Both the position numbers and the translations under genes were made by a program. From Emcibacteraceae bacterium (lineage in GTDB: Bacteria; Pseudomonadota; Alphaproteobacteria; Sphingomonadales; Emcibacteraceae), in the NCBI GenBank assembly GCA_016763335.1, contig JAESUD010000258.1, positions 1 through 5,992 on the forward strand: a DNA stretch of 5,992 nt, given 5' to 3'. Under the pieces are notes generated by a model. It searched no databases. It saw only the letters and a program-made list of their open reading frames with translations, and was not told where the DNA came from. Numbering within the stretch: the first letter of the stretch is position 1; every line of letters begins with the position of its first letter. Of this stretch, positions 1-5,631 are shown piece by piece.

Positions 1-18
1 AGAAAACTATATTATTGA

Positions 19-306
19 TTATGGACGAAAAGCGAAAACATCTGCGTAATTTTTAAGACGTGTTTTTCTTACATGAGGCTCTTGCACAACATAATCAATA
101 TTGTTGCGCTCAGCGTATGCCACAGCTTCCTGCTTCGTGTCAAAGGATAATATGATTTGGCTATTCATATCTGCGGAACCAGTCCAACCCACTAAGGGAT
201 CAAGGTCCCTTGTTTGTTCAGGGGCATATTCAAATTTCCATTTTTTGCAATGCTTCATTCCTGATTGCATTGCATTTTTTGTGGGTTTGAAAATACGAGC
301 TGTCAT
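19..306 (-). CDS. NDUFS4-like accessory subunit of respiratory complex I (ETC complex I subunit family)
   Basis: This 95-residue protein matches the bacterial form of mitochondrial NDUFS4 (18 kDa, AQDQ subunit), a small accessory subunit on the matrix/cytoplasmic arm of NADH:quinone oxidoreductase. Visible family features are the N-terminal ARIFKPTKNAMQSG (residues 3-16), the central DPLVGWTGSADM (36-47), the helix DTKQEAVAYAERNNI (56-70) and the C-terminal KNYADVFAF (85-93). It has no signal peptide or membrane segment, which fits a peripheral subunit. The length is normal for the bacterial version, which lacks the mitochondrial targeting extension. The ATG start is supported by an AAGG ribosome site 8 bases upstream (complement of 315-318). 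In Paracoccus, homologues of NDUFS4 co-purify with complex I, and the gene usually lies away from the nuo operon, as it does here. Family assignment is firm. A role in complex I assembly or stability is inferred from the mitochondrial protein. Confidence 0.9.
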   Translation of the reverse strand: MTARIFKPTKNAMQSGMKHCKKWKFEYAPEQTRDLDPLVGWTGSADMNSQIILSFDTKQEAVAYAERNNIDYVVQEPHVRKTRLKNYADVFAFRP

Positions 307-393
307 GATTAGTACCTTATAAACAAATTCCTTTATTCTTATTACTCGACATCTGTCATGAGTTAAAGAGGAATTTATGAAAATAAATTCTTG
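307..393 (-). other. Intergenic spacer between rlmN and the NDUFS4-like gene
   Basis: This 87-base AT-rich spacer separates two co-directional minus-strand genes. It carries a hairpin next to the rlmN stop (listed separately). On the minus strand there is also an ATGACA box (complement of 354-359) followed after 17 bases by ATAAAG (complement of 331-336). This is a weak sigma-70-like arrangement that could give the NDUFS4-like gene its own promoter; the -10 match is poor, so this is only a possibility. Confidence 0.2.
371..390 (-). terminator. AT-rich hairpin after rlmN, possible weak terminator
   Basis: An 8-base perfect inverted repeat, GAATTTAT and ATAAATTC around a 4-base loop, begins 3 bases after the rlmN stop codon on the minus strand. 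The stem is almost all A-T, and the following bases on the minus strand (CCTCTTTAACT) do not form a proper U-tract. It may act as a weak terminator, a 3'-end stabilising hairpin, or nothing at all. The structure is seen directly; the function is inferred. Confidence 0.3.
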
Positions 394-1542
394 CTAGGTT
401 TTCTTAATAGATTTTCGGGCTTTTTCAGATTCTGACTTTAACTGACCACAAGCCGCCAATATATCCTCACCGCGCGTCGTTCTGATCGGTGCAGAAATGC
501 CTTGGTCAAAAATTATTTTAGAAAATTTTGATATTCTTTCCTTACCCGGTCTTTCATATGATGATCCCGGCCAAGGGTTAAAAGGAATGAGGTTTACTTT
601 CGCGTGAATTTTGTAATCTTTAATTAATTTAACCAACTTAAAAGCATCTTCATCGCTATCGTTAATCCCTTTAAGCAAGATATATTCAAATGTAATCTTT
701 CGGCTATTCTTTATTCCACCATAATTTTTACAAGCTGTGAGCAATTCATCAATGGGGTATTTTTTATTAATCGGCATAATTTCGCTGCGGGTTTCATCAT
801 CCACCGCGTGAAGTGATATTGCAAGATTTACACCCAGTTCCTCACCACAACGATATATTTCAGGCACCACGCCTGAGGTAGATAATGTAATGCGGCGGCG
901 TGATAGATTAATACCGTTATCGTCCATGACGATTTGCATGGCTTTCTTTACATTTTCAAAATTATAAAGCGGTTCCCCCATCCCCATCAATACAATGGTT
1001 GAAACCAGCCGCCCTTCAGACGGGCTCGGCCATTCACCAAGGTAATCACGGGCAACAAGAAGCTGCATAACAATTTCTGTTGGCGATAAGTTGCGGACGA
1101 GCCGTTGGGTTCCTGTATGGCAGAACTTACAAGTAAGCGTGCAGCCAACCTGTGATGAAATGCATAATGTTCCCCGGTCTGCTTCCGGTATAAAAACGGT
1201 TTCAACTTCCTGTCTGTCTGGAAATTTCATCAGCCATTTTCGAGTGCCGTCTTTTGATATAAGTGCTTCGATAATCTCGGGACGACCAACATCAAAATGT
1301 TCCGCGAACTTATTTCGCATTTCTTTTGAAATATTTTTCATTTCATCAAAAGATTTAGCACCCCTAAAATATATCCAGTGCCAGATTTGTTGGGCCCGCA
1401 TACGGCATTGTTTTTCAGGAATACCAATTTCTCGTAGTTTCTCGGCAACTTCCTTATGAGTAAGCCCAATGAGGCTTCTGCTATCATTAAATATGTGACG
1501 CGGTGCGACAACGGGTTCAACACCAAGTGGCAAGGTTTTCAT
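394..1542 (-). CDS. rlmN: Dual-specificity 23S rRNA A2503 / tRNA A37 C2-methyltransferase RlmN (radical SAM)
   Basis: RlmN methylates C2 of adenosine 2503 in 23S rRNA and, in E. coli, A37 of some tRNAs, using two SAM molecules and a 4Fe-4S cluster in the cytoplasm. The 382-residue length is typical. An N-terminal accessory domain (about 20-95) precedes the radical-SAM barrel (about 115-350). The cluster motif CTLTCKFC provides Cys134, Cys138 and Cys141. The two extra catalytic cysteines are present: Cys127 in [10 protein letters not shown] and Cys365 in [12 protein letters not shown], the latter being the residue that carries the transferred methyl group in characterised Rlm[11 protein letters not shown] (186-195) and [14 protein letters not shown] (239-252) are further family signatures. 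All key residues are intact, so it should be active. The ATG start has a GAGAGA ribosome site (complement of 1549-1554), 6 bases away. It follows the ialB-like gene after 45 bases containing a strong hairpin. Confidence 0.97.
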   Translation of the reverse strand: MKTLPLGVEPVVAPRHIFNDSRSLIGLTHKEVAEKLREIGIPEKQCRMRAQQIWHWIYFRGAKSFDEMKNISKEMRNKFAEHFDVGRPEIIEALISKDGTRKWLMKFPDRQEVETVFIPEADRGTLCISSQVGCTLTCKFCHTGTQRLVRNLSPTEIVMQLLVARDYLGEWPSPSEGRLVSTIVLMGMGEPLYNFENVKKAMQIVMDDNGINLSRRRITLSTSGVVPEIYRCGEELGVNLAISLHAVDDETRSEIMPINKKYPIDELLTACKNYGGIKNSRKITFEYILLKGINDSDEDAFKLVKLIKDYKIHAKVNLIPFNPWPGSSYERPGKERISKFSKIIFDQGISAPIRTTRGEDILAACGQLKSESEKARKSIKKT

Positions 1543-1558
1543 AACTTATCTCTCAATA

Positions 1559-1579
1559 CCAATGCCCAGTGGGCATTGG
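1559..1579 (-). terminator. Strong GC-containing hairpin between the ialB-like gene and rlmN (terminator or attenuator candidate)
   Basis: CCAATGCCC and GGGCATTGG form a perfect 9-base stem around AGT, or a 10-base inverted repeat about one central base. It sits in the 45-base gap between two co-directional minus-strand genes. Neither flank has a long U-run: on the minus strand the hairpin is followed by TATTGAGAGATAAG, which also contains the rlmN ribosome site. It therefore looks more like a partial terminator, attenuator or mRNA-processing/stability hairpin than a full rho-independent terminator. The inverted repeat is seen directly; the role is inferred. Confidence 0.5.
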
Positions 1580-1587
1580 CTGATTAT

Positions 1588-2106
1588 TTAGCGGCAGGCA
1601 CTTGTAATGGCATTATGGGCCGCTGTAAAGCCGGACAATGAAAAACGGTAGCTTGTGGCATTACCACGCCCACTTTTTGCATTGAGTGACAGGCTATTTC
1701 CGCGTTTCATGGACGCGACAATGGCGTCATCCTGTTTTGAATCGTAGGCCCAGGCACCATCCTGCTCGGTAAACAAACTATCTTTTGCCGTTTTATCAAT
1801 AACCACCCTTACGGCTGAGCCTTTTTGAAACCTATATCCTGCAATGAAATTAAATTCATTTCTGATCTCACGGGATGGCTTATGTGTTATCGTAACAAAT
1901 GGATTTCCATGTCGTAACGATTTTGGTGATTTCGCTTTAGGAACCGAAATCATATAACACACTGTTTCACCAGCATCGGTTTTCAACACAAAAGCATCCC
2001 AATCACGAAAGCTGCTGAGTAATTGCCTGCTGTCCGCCTTAGCTGTGCTTGTTGCTATAATTATAAATGATATGGTGATTGATAACCATGTCACAAACTT
2101 ATTCAT
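1588..2106 (-). CDS. Invasion-associated locus B (IalB) family periplasmic protein
   Basis: This 172-residue protein resembles the IalB family, named after a Bartonella invasion-locus protein but widespread in free-living Alphaproteobacteria, where its biochemical role is not known. Residues 1-24 form a signal peptide: Lys3, a hydrophobic core, and an AKA site before Asp25. The mature part shows family-type segments: FRDWDAFV (33-40) after the signal, ETVCYMIS (47-54), NPFVTITHKP (68-77), and the C-terminal FSLSGFTAAHNAITSAC (155-171). The only cysteines, Cys50 and Cys171, could form a disulfide in the periplasm. A GAGG ribosome site (complement of 2114-2117) lies 7 bases before the ATG. The position just upstream of rlmN is an arrangement I recall from other Alphaproteobacteria. 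The name should not be read as evidence of virulence here. Family assignment is good; function is unknown. Confidence 0.82.
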   Translation of the reverse strand: MNKFVTWLSITISFIIIATSTAKADSRQLLSSFRDWDAFVLKTDAGETVCYMISVPKAKSPKSLRHGNPFVTITHKPSREIRNEFNFIAGYRFQKGSAVRVVIDKTAKDSLFTEQDGAWAYDSKQDDAIVASMKRGNSLSLNAKSGRGNATSYRFSLSGFTAAHNAITSACR

Positions 2107-2180
2107 CTTTGTGCCTCATATTTCTTTTTCAGTGTTACTTTAGCAAATCTTTGAGTAGGATAAAATTTAAATTTGTCAGA

Positions 2181-2208
2181 ATTTTGATTATATTATAACA
2201 ATTGTCAA
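2181..2208 (-). promoter_or_regulatory. Candidate sigma-70 promoter for the ialB-like gene and rlmN
   Basis: On the minus strand a perfect TTGACA (complement of 2203-2208) is followed after 16 bases by CAAAAT (complement of 2181-2186). This would give a leader of about 70 bases before the ialB-like ATG. A perfect TATAAT (complement of 2192-2197) also lies here, but too close to this TTGACA to be its partner. The region is so AT-rich that chance matches are likely. Confidence 0.3.
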
Positions 2209-2289
2209 CAATAGCCGATAGATTTTCTTCTTTTTACCGTATTTTTTCCTGTGAATAAAGATTATCATAGCCAATGAAACATTATTGCT

Positions 2290-2308
2290 GTAACAATTTA
2301 TTTGTTAC
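2290..2308. promoter_or_regulatory. Inverted repeat GTAACAA-N5-TTGTTAC upstream of scoA, candidate operator
   Basis: A perfect 7-base inverted repeat with a 5-base centre (TTTAT) lies 32 bases before the scoA ATG. Its size and symmetry are like a site for a dimeric repressor or activator. The same half-site also appears as TAACAA/TTGTCA (2196-2207, one mismatch) about 98 bases upstream. As RNA it could form a short A-U-rich hairpin. No regulator gene is present in the window, so which protein binds, if any, is unknown. Confidence 0.4.
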
Positions 2309-2325
2309 ATATGAAACTAATTCTT

Positions 2326-2330
2326 AAGGA
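2326..2330 (+). promoter_or_regulatory. Ribosome binding site that fixes the scoA start at 2341
   Basis: AAGGA lies 10 bases before the ATG at 2341. The same frame is open further upstream, with a TTG at 2302 and an ATG at 2311, but neither has a purine-rich site at the right distance, and the 2302 TTG falls inside the inverted repeat. The protein from 2341 ([12 protein letters not shown]) begins where known ScoA proteins begin, so the upstream codons are most likely not translated. Confidence 0.7.
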
Positions 2331-2340
2331 TCACATTAAT

Positions 2341-3051
2341 ATGAGTAAAATATATAAAAGTGCCGAACGTGCGCTTGACGGTATATTATTTGACGGCATG
2401 ACAATTATGGCCGGTGGTTTCGGACTTTGCGGCATACCGGAAAACCTGATTGCTGCACTGCGTGATAGCGGCAAAAAAGATATCACCGCCATAAGTAATA
2501 ATGCCGGCGTTGATGATTTTGGCCTCGGGATGCTTCTGCAAACTCGCCAAATCAAAAAAATGATTTCTTCTTATGTTGGTGAAAATAAAGAATTTGAAAG
2601 ACAATATCTGGCGGATGAACTTGAGCTGGAATTTAATCCGCAAGGAACACTGGCTGAACGCATTCGGGCGGGCGGCCCGGGAATACCAGGTTTTTATACA
2701 AAAACAGGCGTCGGAACATTGGTCGCAGAAGGCAAAGAACATAAAGAATTTGACGGTGAAACCTATATTTTAGAAACAGGGTTAAAAGCAGATGTATCAC
2801 TTATAAAGGCCTGGAAAGCCGATAAAGAAGGCAATCTTATATTTAAAAAAACCGCCCGCAATTTTAACCCCATGATGGCGTCCGCAGGCAAAGTGAGCAT
2901 AGTCGAGGTCGAAGAACTGGTTGAAACAGGTGAGCTTGACCCAGACCAAATTCATACACCCGGCATTTTTATCCAGCGCATTATCGTTTCCAAAAATCTC
3001 GAAAAACGCATTGAGCAATTGACCACCAGAACGAAAAAAGAAGGAATATAA
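2341..3051 (+). CDS. scoA: Succinyl-CoA:3-ketoacid CoA transferase, subunit A
   Basis: This is the A (alpha) subunit of a family I CoA transferase that, with subunit B, moves CoA from succinyl-CoA to acetoacetate (EC 2.8.3.5). The resulting acetoacetyl-CoA can be cleaved by thiolase in ketone-body, short-chain fatty acid or polyhydroxybutyrate breakdown. At 236 residues the length is typical. Signatures are the glycine-rich loop [15 protein letters not shown] (23-37), [13 protein letters not shown] (51-63), ASYVGEN-like [15 protein letters not shown] (76-90), [21 protein letters not shown] (100-120), [11 protein letters not shown] (170-180) and the C-terminal [17 protein letters not shown] (198-214). 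This set favours ScoA over the related 3-oxoadipate (PcaI) or acetate/butyrate (AtoD) enzymes, though substrate cannot be proven from sequence. The stop is separated by two bases from the scoB start, and the scoB ribosome site lies inside this gene's end. Confidence 0.95.
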   Translation: MSKIYKSAERALDGILFDGMTIMAGGFGLCGIPENLIAALRDSGKKDITAISNNAGVDDFGLGMLLQTRQIKKMISSYVGENKEFERQYLADELELEFNPQGTLAERIRAGGPGIPGFYTKTGVGTLVAEGKEHKEFDGETYILETGLKADVSLIKAWKADKEGNLIFKKTARNFNPMMASAGKVSIVEVEELVETGELDPDQIHTPGIFIQRIIVSKNLEKRIEQLTTRTKKEGI

Positions 3052-3053
3052 CC

Positions 3054-3704
3054 ATGGCTTGGACAAGAGAAGAAATGGCAAAGCGTGCTGCTCAGGAACT
3101 GGTTAACGGATATTATGTAAATTTAGGGATCGGAATCCCCACACTGGTGGCCAATTTTATCCCGGACAGTGTGGATGTCACCCTGCAAAGCGAAAATGGC
3201 ATGCTTGGCATGGGGCCTTTCCCGTACGAGGGAGAAGCGGACCCTGATCTTATCAATGCCGGAAAGCAAACCATTACAGAGCTTAACCGCACAAGTTATT
3301 TTTCATCCGCGGATAGTTTTTCAATGATCAGAGGCGGTCATATTGATCTGAGTATACTTGGCGCCATGCAAGTATCAGAGCAAGGTGATCTTGCAAATTG
3401 GATGATTCCCGGCAAAATGGTCAAGGGAATGGGCGGGGCTATGGATCTTGTCGCAGGCGTTAAAAAAGTGGTGATTATCATGGATCACAATGCCCGGGAC
3501 GGCAGTGCCAAATTCTTAAAAGAATGCACACTTCCCCTAACTGGCGTTAAGGTAGTAGACATGATTATCTCCGATGTTGGTGTTTTTATGATTAAGGACG
3601 ACGGCGCTGTGCTTACTGAATTAGCACCAGGCATTTCGCTTGAAGATGTAAAAGAGAGAACCGAGGCAAATTTTAAAATTGAGAAACATTTACTAACTTT
3701 ATAA
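3054..3704 (+). CDS. scoB: Succinyl-CoA:3-ketoacid CoA transferase, subunit B
   Basis: This is the B (beta) subunit, 216 residues, carrying the catalytic glutamate that forms the enzyme-CoA thioester intermediate. The signature TLQSENGMLGMGPFP (43-57) gives Glu47 as the active-site residue. Other conserved parts are NLGIGIPTLVANFIP (23-37), MIRGGHIDLSILGAMQVSEQGDLANWMIPGK (91-121, broken here only by normal family variation), GMGGAMDLVAGVKKVV (125-140) and KECTLPLTGVKVVDMIISD (156-174). Nothing essential is missing. AAGGA at 3041-3045 sits 8 bases before the ATG, and the 2-base gap to scoA indicates one transcript and coupled translation, giving equal amounts for the heteromeric enzyme. No thiolase or hydroxybutyrate dehydrogenase gene lies beside the pair in this window. 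Confidence 0.95.
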   Translation: MAWTREEMAKRAAQELVNGYYVNLGIGIPTLVANFIPDSVDVTLQSENGMLGMGPFPYEGEADPDLINAGKQTITELNRTSYFSSADSFSMIRGGHIDLSILGAMQVSEQGDLANWMIPGKMVKGMGGAMDLVAGVKKVVIIMDHNARDGSAKFLKECTLPLTGVKVVDMIISDVGVFMIKDDGAVLTELAPGISLEDVKERTEANFKIEKHLLTL

Positions 3705-3717
3705 TATATTATGTTAT

Positions 3718-3749
3718 AAAATACGCTATTCTATGTTATCCGGTATTTT
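3718..3749 (+). repeat. AT-rich inverted repeat after scoB, weak terminator candidate
   Basis: AAAATAC (3718-3724) and GTATTTT (3743-3749) form a 7-base inverted repeat with an 18-base loop, within the 74-base spacer after scoB. The second arm ends in a run of four T, so it could be a poor terminator. The spacer also has ATGTTAT twice (3711-3717 and 3733-3739), 22 bases apart, about two helical turns. The low complexity of the spacer makes chance likely for both patterns. Confidence 0.25.
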
Positions 3750-3778
3750 AGTAGTTAATAATTTGAGATAATAATTTG

Positions 3779-4735
3779 ATGATAAATATAAAAACGATGT
3801 TTCTTGCTATAGTAGGAATGCTTTCGTTTATATCGAATTCGGCAAGTGCCACAGAATTTAAATTTGCCGACAGAGAAACGGCGATTAGAATCCTTACGGC
3901 TAATGATGAATATATGACCACCATGAAGCCGATTGAAATTGCACTTCAAGTTGGCTCACCTACTGCTGATAAAACAATTGATGATTTAAAGGCCCATTAC
4001 GCGGCCAATGTCATTGAATGGCCCGAAGCGGAAAAAGCTTTAATGCGGGCGTTGCTAGTAACCCATAAAAAGAAACTGGCAAAGATATCCCATATGCTGC
4101 CGGACACGGTATATTTTATCAAAGTGACTAATGCTGTTGAAAGCGGCATTGCTCACACACGGGGCAATGCGTTTGTTTCACCGGCCCGGCGCACGTCCAT
4201 TTCGACGAAGTTATTTTTCCATCAAGTTTTTCATATATTATCACGTTATAACCGCATCAGACGCGCCAGCCTTTATAATATTATTGGTTTTAGGCCCTGT
4301 TATTTTCAACCAACAGAAGACGTTGATAAATACACGATCAGAAACCCGGAAGCGCCCTTTACAGAGTTTTTCCTACCTGTCGAGATTGACGATAGAGATA
4401 CATTTGTCATGAGCTATCTTCATACAAAATATGACGGGTTTGACCCGACGGTTAAGAGAGGTTTTGACGGCCACATCACCGGTGACCTTATTGAAGTCAC
4501 TGTTGATAAAGGCATCTGCAAACCTGTTATCAGAGTAGACGGTTCCGCGAGCATATATAAACATGAACAAGTGCCGGATTTTTACGATACTGTCGGCCAC
4601 AACACCCGGTTTGATATTCATCCTGAAGAAATCATTGCCGATAATTTCGCCTTCCTGATGATGAATAAAAAAGACCTCTTCAATCCTGAAATTCCAGAAC
4701 AAATTGAAGAATGGCTAGGCGTTAATATCCGCTAA
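3779..4735 (+). CDS. Exported metallopeptidase-like protein with HQVFH in place of HExxH
   Basis: I do not recognise a named gene. The 318-residue protein begins with a signal peptide (about 1-24: Lys5, hydrophobic core, cleavage after NSASA), so it is probably periplasmic. The mature part has a layout like zinc metallopeptidases of the HExxH...E type: KLFFHQVFHILSRYN (144-158) followed by LYNIIGFRPC (166-175), and near the C-terminus HPEEIIADNFAFLM (281-294), where a Glu or Asp would be the third zinc ligand. From memory, similar uncharacterised proteins carry HELFH at this site. Here the catalytic Glu is Gln149 (codon CAA at 4223-4225), so zinc could still bind but hydrolysis should be lost or weak. 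The frame is intact over its whole length. ATG 3779 is chosen; a TTG lies directly before it at 3776, and the ribosome site is weak (GAG at 3765-3767). An EamA permease follows after 11 bases, suggesting one operon. Peptidase ancestry is inference. Confidence 0.65.
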   Translation: MINIKTMFLAIVGMLSFISNSASATEFKFADRETAIRILTANDEYMTTMKPIEIALQVGSPTADKTIDDLKAHYAANVIEWPEAEKALMRALLVTHKKKLAKISHMLPDTVYFIKVTNAVESGIAHTRGNAFVSPARRTSISTKLFFHQVFHILSRYNRIRRASLYNIIGFRPCYFQPTEDVDKYTIRNPEAPFTEFFLPVEIDDRDTFVMSYLHTKYDGFDPTVKRGFDGHITGDLIEVTVDKGICKPVIRVDGSASIYKHEQVPDFYDTVGHNTRFDIHPEEIIADNFAFLMMNKKDLFNPEIPEQIEEWLGVNIR

Positions 4736-4749
4736 GGAAAACAAAATTG
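4734..4749 (+). promoter_or_regulatory. Ribosome binding site and TTG start of the first EamA permease
   Basis: AAGGA at 4734-4738 overlaps the TAA stop of the upstream gene (4733-4735) and lies 8 bases before a TTG at 4747. No ATG occurs in this frame until codon 17 (4795), which would begin inside the first membrane helix and has no ribosome site. TTG is therefore the best start, and the overlap suggests translational coupling to the upstream gene. Confidence 0.75.
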
Positions 4750-5631
4750 AACTCGAGTGATAATATAAAAGACCACTTGAGCGGCCCGTTATTCATGTTA
4801 CTTAGCTGTTTGCTTTTTTCAATCATGGGCGAACTGATCCGTTATTTGTCCTTGATGGATATTCATCCATTTATGATGGCTTTTATAAGAACATTCCTCG
4901 CAATAATGTTTCTTATTCCCACATTTTATAAAGTGGGAATTTCCGGCCTTAAAACCGAACAACTAAAACTACATTTATTTCGCGGCATTGTTTCGGCCAC
5001 GGCCGTTATCGCCAGCTTTTATGCTGTCACTGTTATCCCGCTTGCCAGCGCCACCTCTTATAGTTTTGCCGCGCCAGTCATCGCTACTGTGCTTGCTGTT
5101 GTATTTTTAAAGGAACGCATTCACCTACCGCGAATATTAGCCTTAATAATGGGCTTTATCGGTATGCTTATTTTACTACGGCCCGGGACCGTCCCATTCT
5201 CAAGCGGGGTTGGTGCGGCTTTATTATCATCGGTCGCGGTTGCGTTTGCTATCATTTGCATTCGCATTTTAAGCCAAACAGACAAACCGAATGTGGTGGC
5301 AATTTATTCACTTTTATTCACATTACCGATTTCTTTTTGCTTTGCCTTGCTGCACTGGTCTTGGCCACCTGCTGAACTTTGGGGAGCATTAATACTGGTC
5401 GGTCTTTGCGCTGCAACAGCCCAATTTTCAATATCCAAAGCGTTCAGCCAATCAGAAACAACGGCGATTATGCCCATTGATTTCACGCGTCTTTTATTTG
5501 CCGCCACGGTCGGTTATATATTTTTTGATGAAACACCGGATATATATACCTTCATCGGTGCCAGCGTTATTTTATCCAGTGCCGTATACGCCGCCCACCG
5601 CGAAGCCAAACGACGAAAAGCTGGCATATAA
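4747..5631 (+). CDS. EamA/DMT-superfamily permease (ten predicted membrane helices)
   Basis: This 294-residue inner-membrane protein belongs to the drug/metabolite transporter superfamily, with two EamA repeats (about 12-145 and 153-287). Ten hydrophobic segments are visible, near 14-34, 40-60, 79-99, 102-121, 129-146, 154-175, 183-203, 211-231, 241-260 and 266-284. The FLKERIHLPRI stretch (120-130) at the end of the first repeat and FFDETPD (259-265) in the second are the usual EamA half-repeat ends. Length and topology are normal, with a short basic C-terminal tail (HREAKRRKAG). Substrates in this superfamily range from amino acids and nucleotides to SAM and drugs, and none can be assigned here. 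It starts at TTG, directly behind the exported pseudo-peptidase-like gene, and overlaps the next permease by one base (TAATG), so the three are probably one transcript. Confidence 0.9.
   Translation: MNSSDNIKDHLSGPLFMLLSCLLFSIMGELIRYLSLMDIHPFMMAFIRTFLAIMFLIPTFYKVGISGLKTEQLKLHLFRGIVSATAVIASFYAVTVIPLASATSYSFAAPVIATVLAVVFLKERIHLPRILALIMGFIGMLILLRPGTVPFSSGVGAALLSSVAVAFAIICIRILSQTDKPNVVAIYSLLFTLPISFCFALLHWSWPPAELWGALILVGLCAATAQFSISKAFSQSETTAIMPIDFTRLLFAATVGYIFFDETPDIYTFIGASVILSSAVYAAHREAKRRKAGI

Larger units (their letters stand above)
2107..2340. other. Divergent intergenic region between the ialB-like gene and scoA
   Basis: This 234-base AT-rich region must hold the promoters for both the minus-strand ialB-like/rlmN genes and the plus-strand scoAB genes. 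It contains a 12-base AT palindrome (AAATTTAAATTT, 2163-2174), a palindromic ACAATTGT (2198-2205), a candidate minus-strand promoter, and an inverted repeat near scoA listed separately. I found no convincing plus-strand -35/-10 pair. TTGTCA (2173-2178) with TATAAC (2194-2199) is the closest, but the 15-base spacing is short. No open frame here looks like a gene. Confidence 0.5.

Noticed and set aside
1091..1459. A 122-codon open frame on the plus strand inside rlmN.
   Set aside because: It is antisense to a strongly conserved gene with all catalytic residues in place, has no ribosome site worth noting, and its translation resembles no known family.
2163..2174. The AAATTTAAATTT palindrome as an operator.
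   Set aside because: It is simple A/T sequence in a very AT-rich spacer and is expected by chance.
2302..2340. A 13-codon upstream extension of scoA starting at TTG 2302 or ATG 2311.
   Set aside because: Neither start has a ribosome site, the extension is not part of known ScoA proteins, and the TTG lies inside the inverted repeat. AAGGA at 2326-2330 supports ATG 2341.
2386..2742. A 118-codon open frame on the minus strand within scoA.
   Set aside because: It is a shadow of the conserved CoA transferase frame, cysteine- and phenylalanine-rich in the way antisense frames often are, with no family likeness.
3054..3704. Reading the CoA transferase pair as 3-oxoadipate CoA transferase (PcaIJ).
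   Set aside because: The families are close, but the segments [26 protein letters not shown] and [13 protein letters not shown] in subunit A fit ScoA better, and no aromatic-degradation gene is nearby. Substrate remains formally unproven.
3835..3840. GAATTC followed by GGCAAGTG, resembling a cloning adaptor junction.
   Set aside because: It lies in frame inside the signal peptide (encoding part of ISNSASA), composition does not change across it, and the adaptor-like match stops after a few bases. A natural restriction site is the simpler explanation; the same holds for CTCGAG near 4751.
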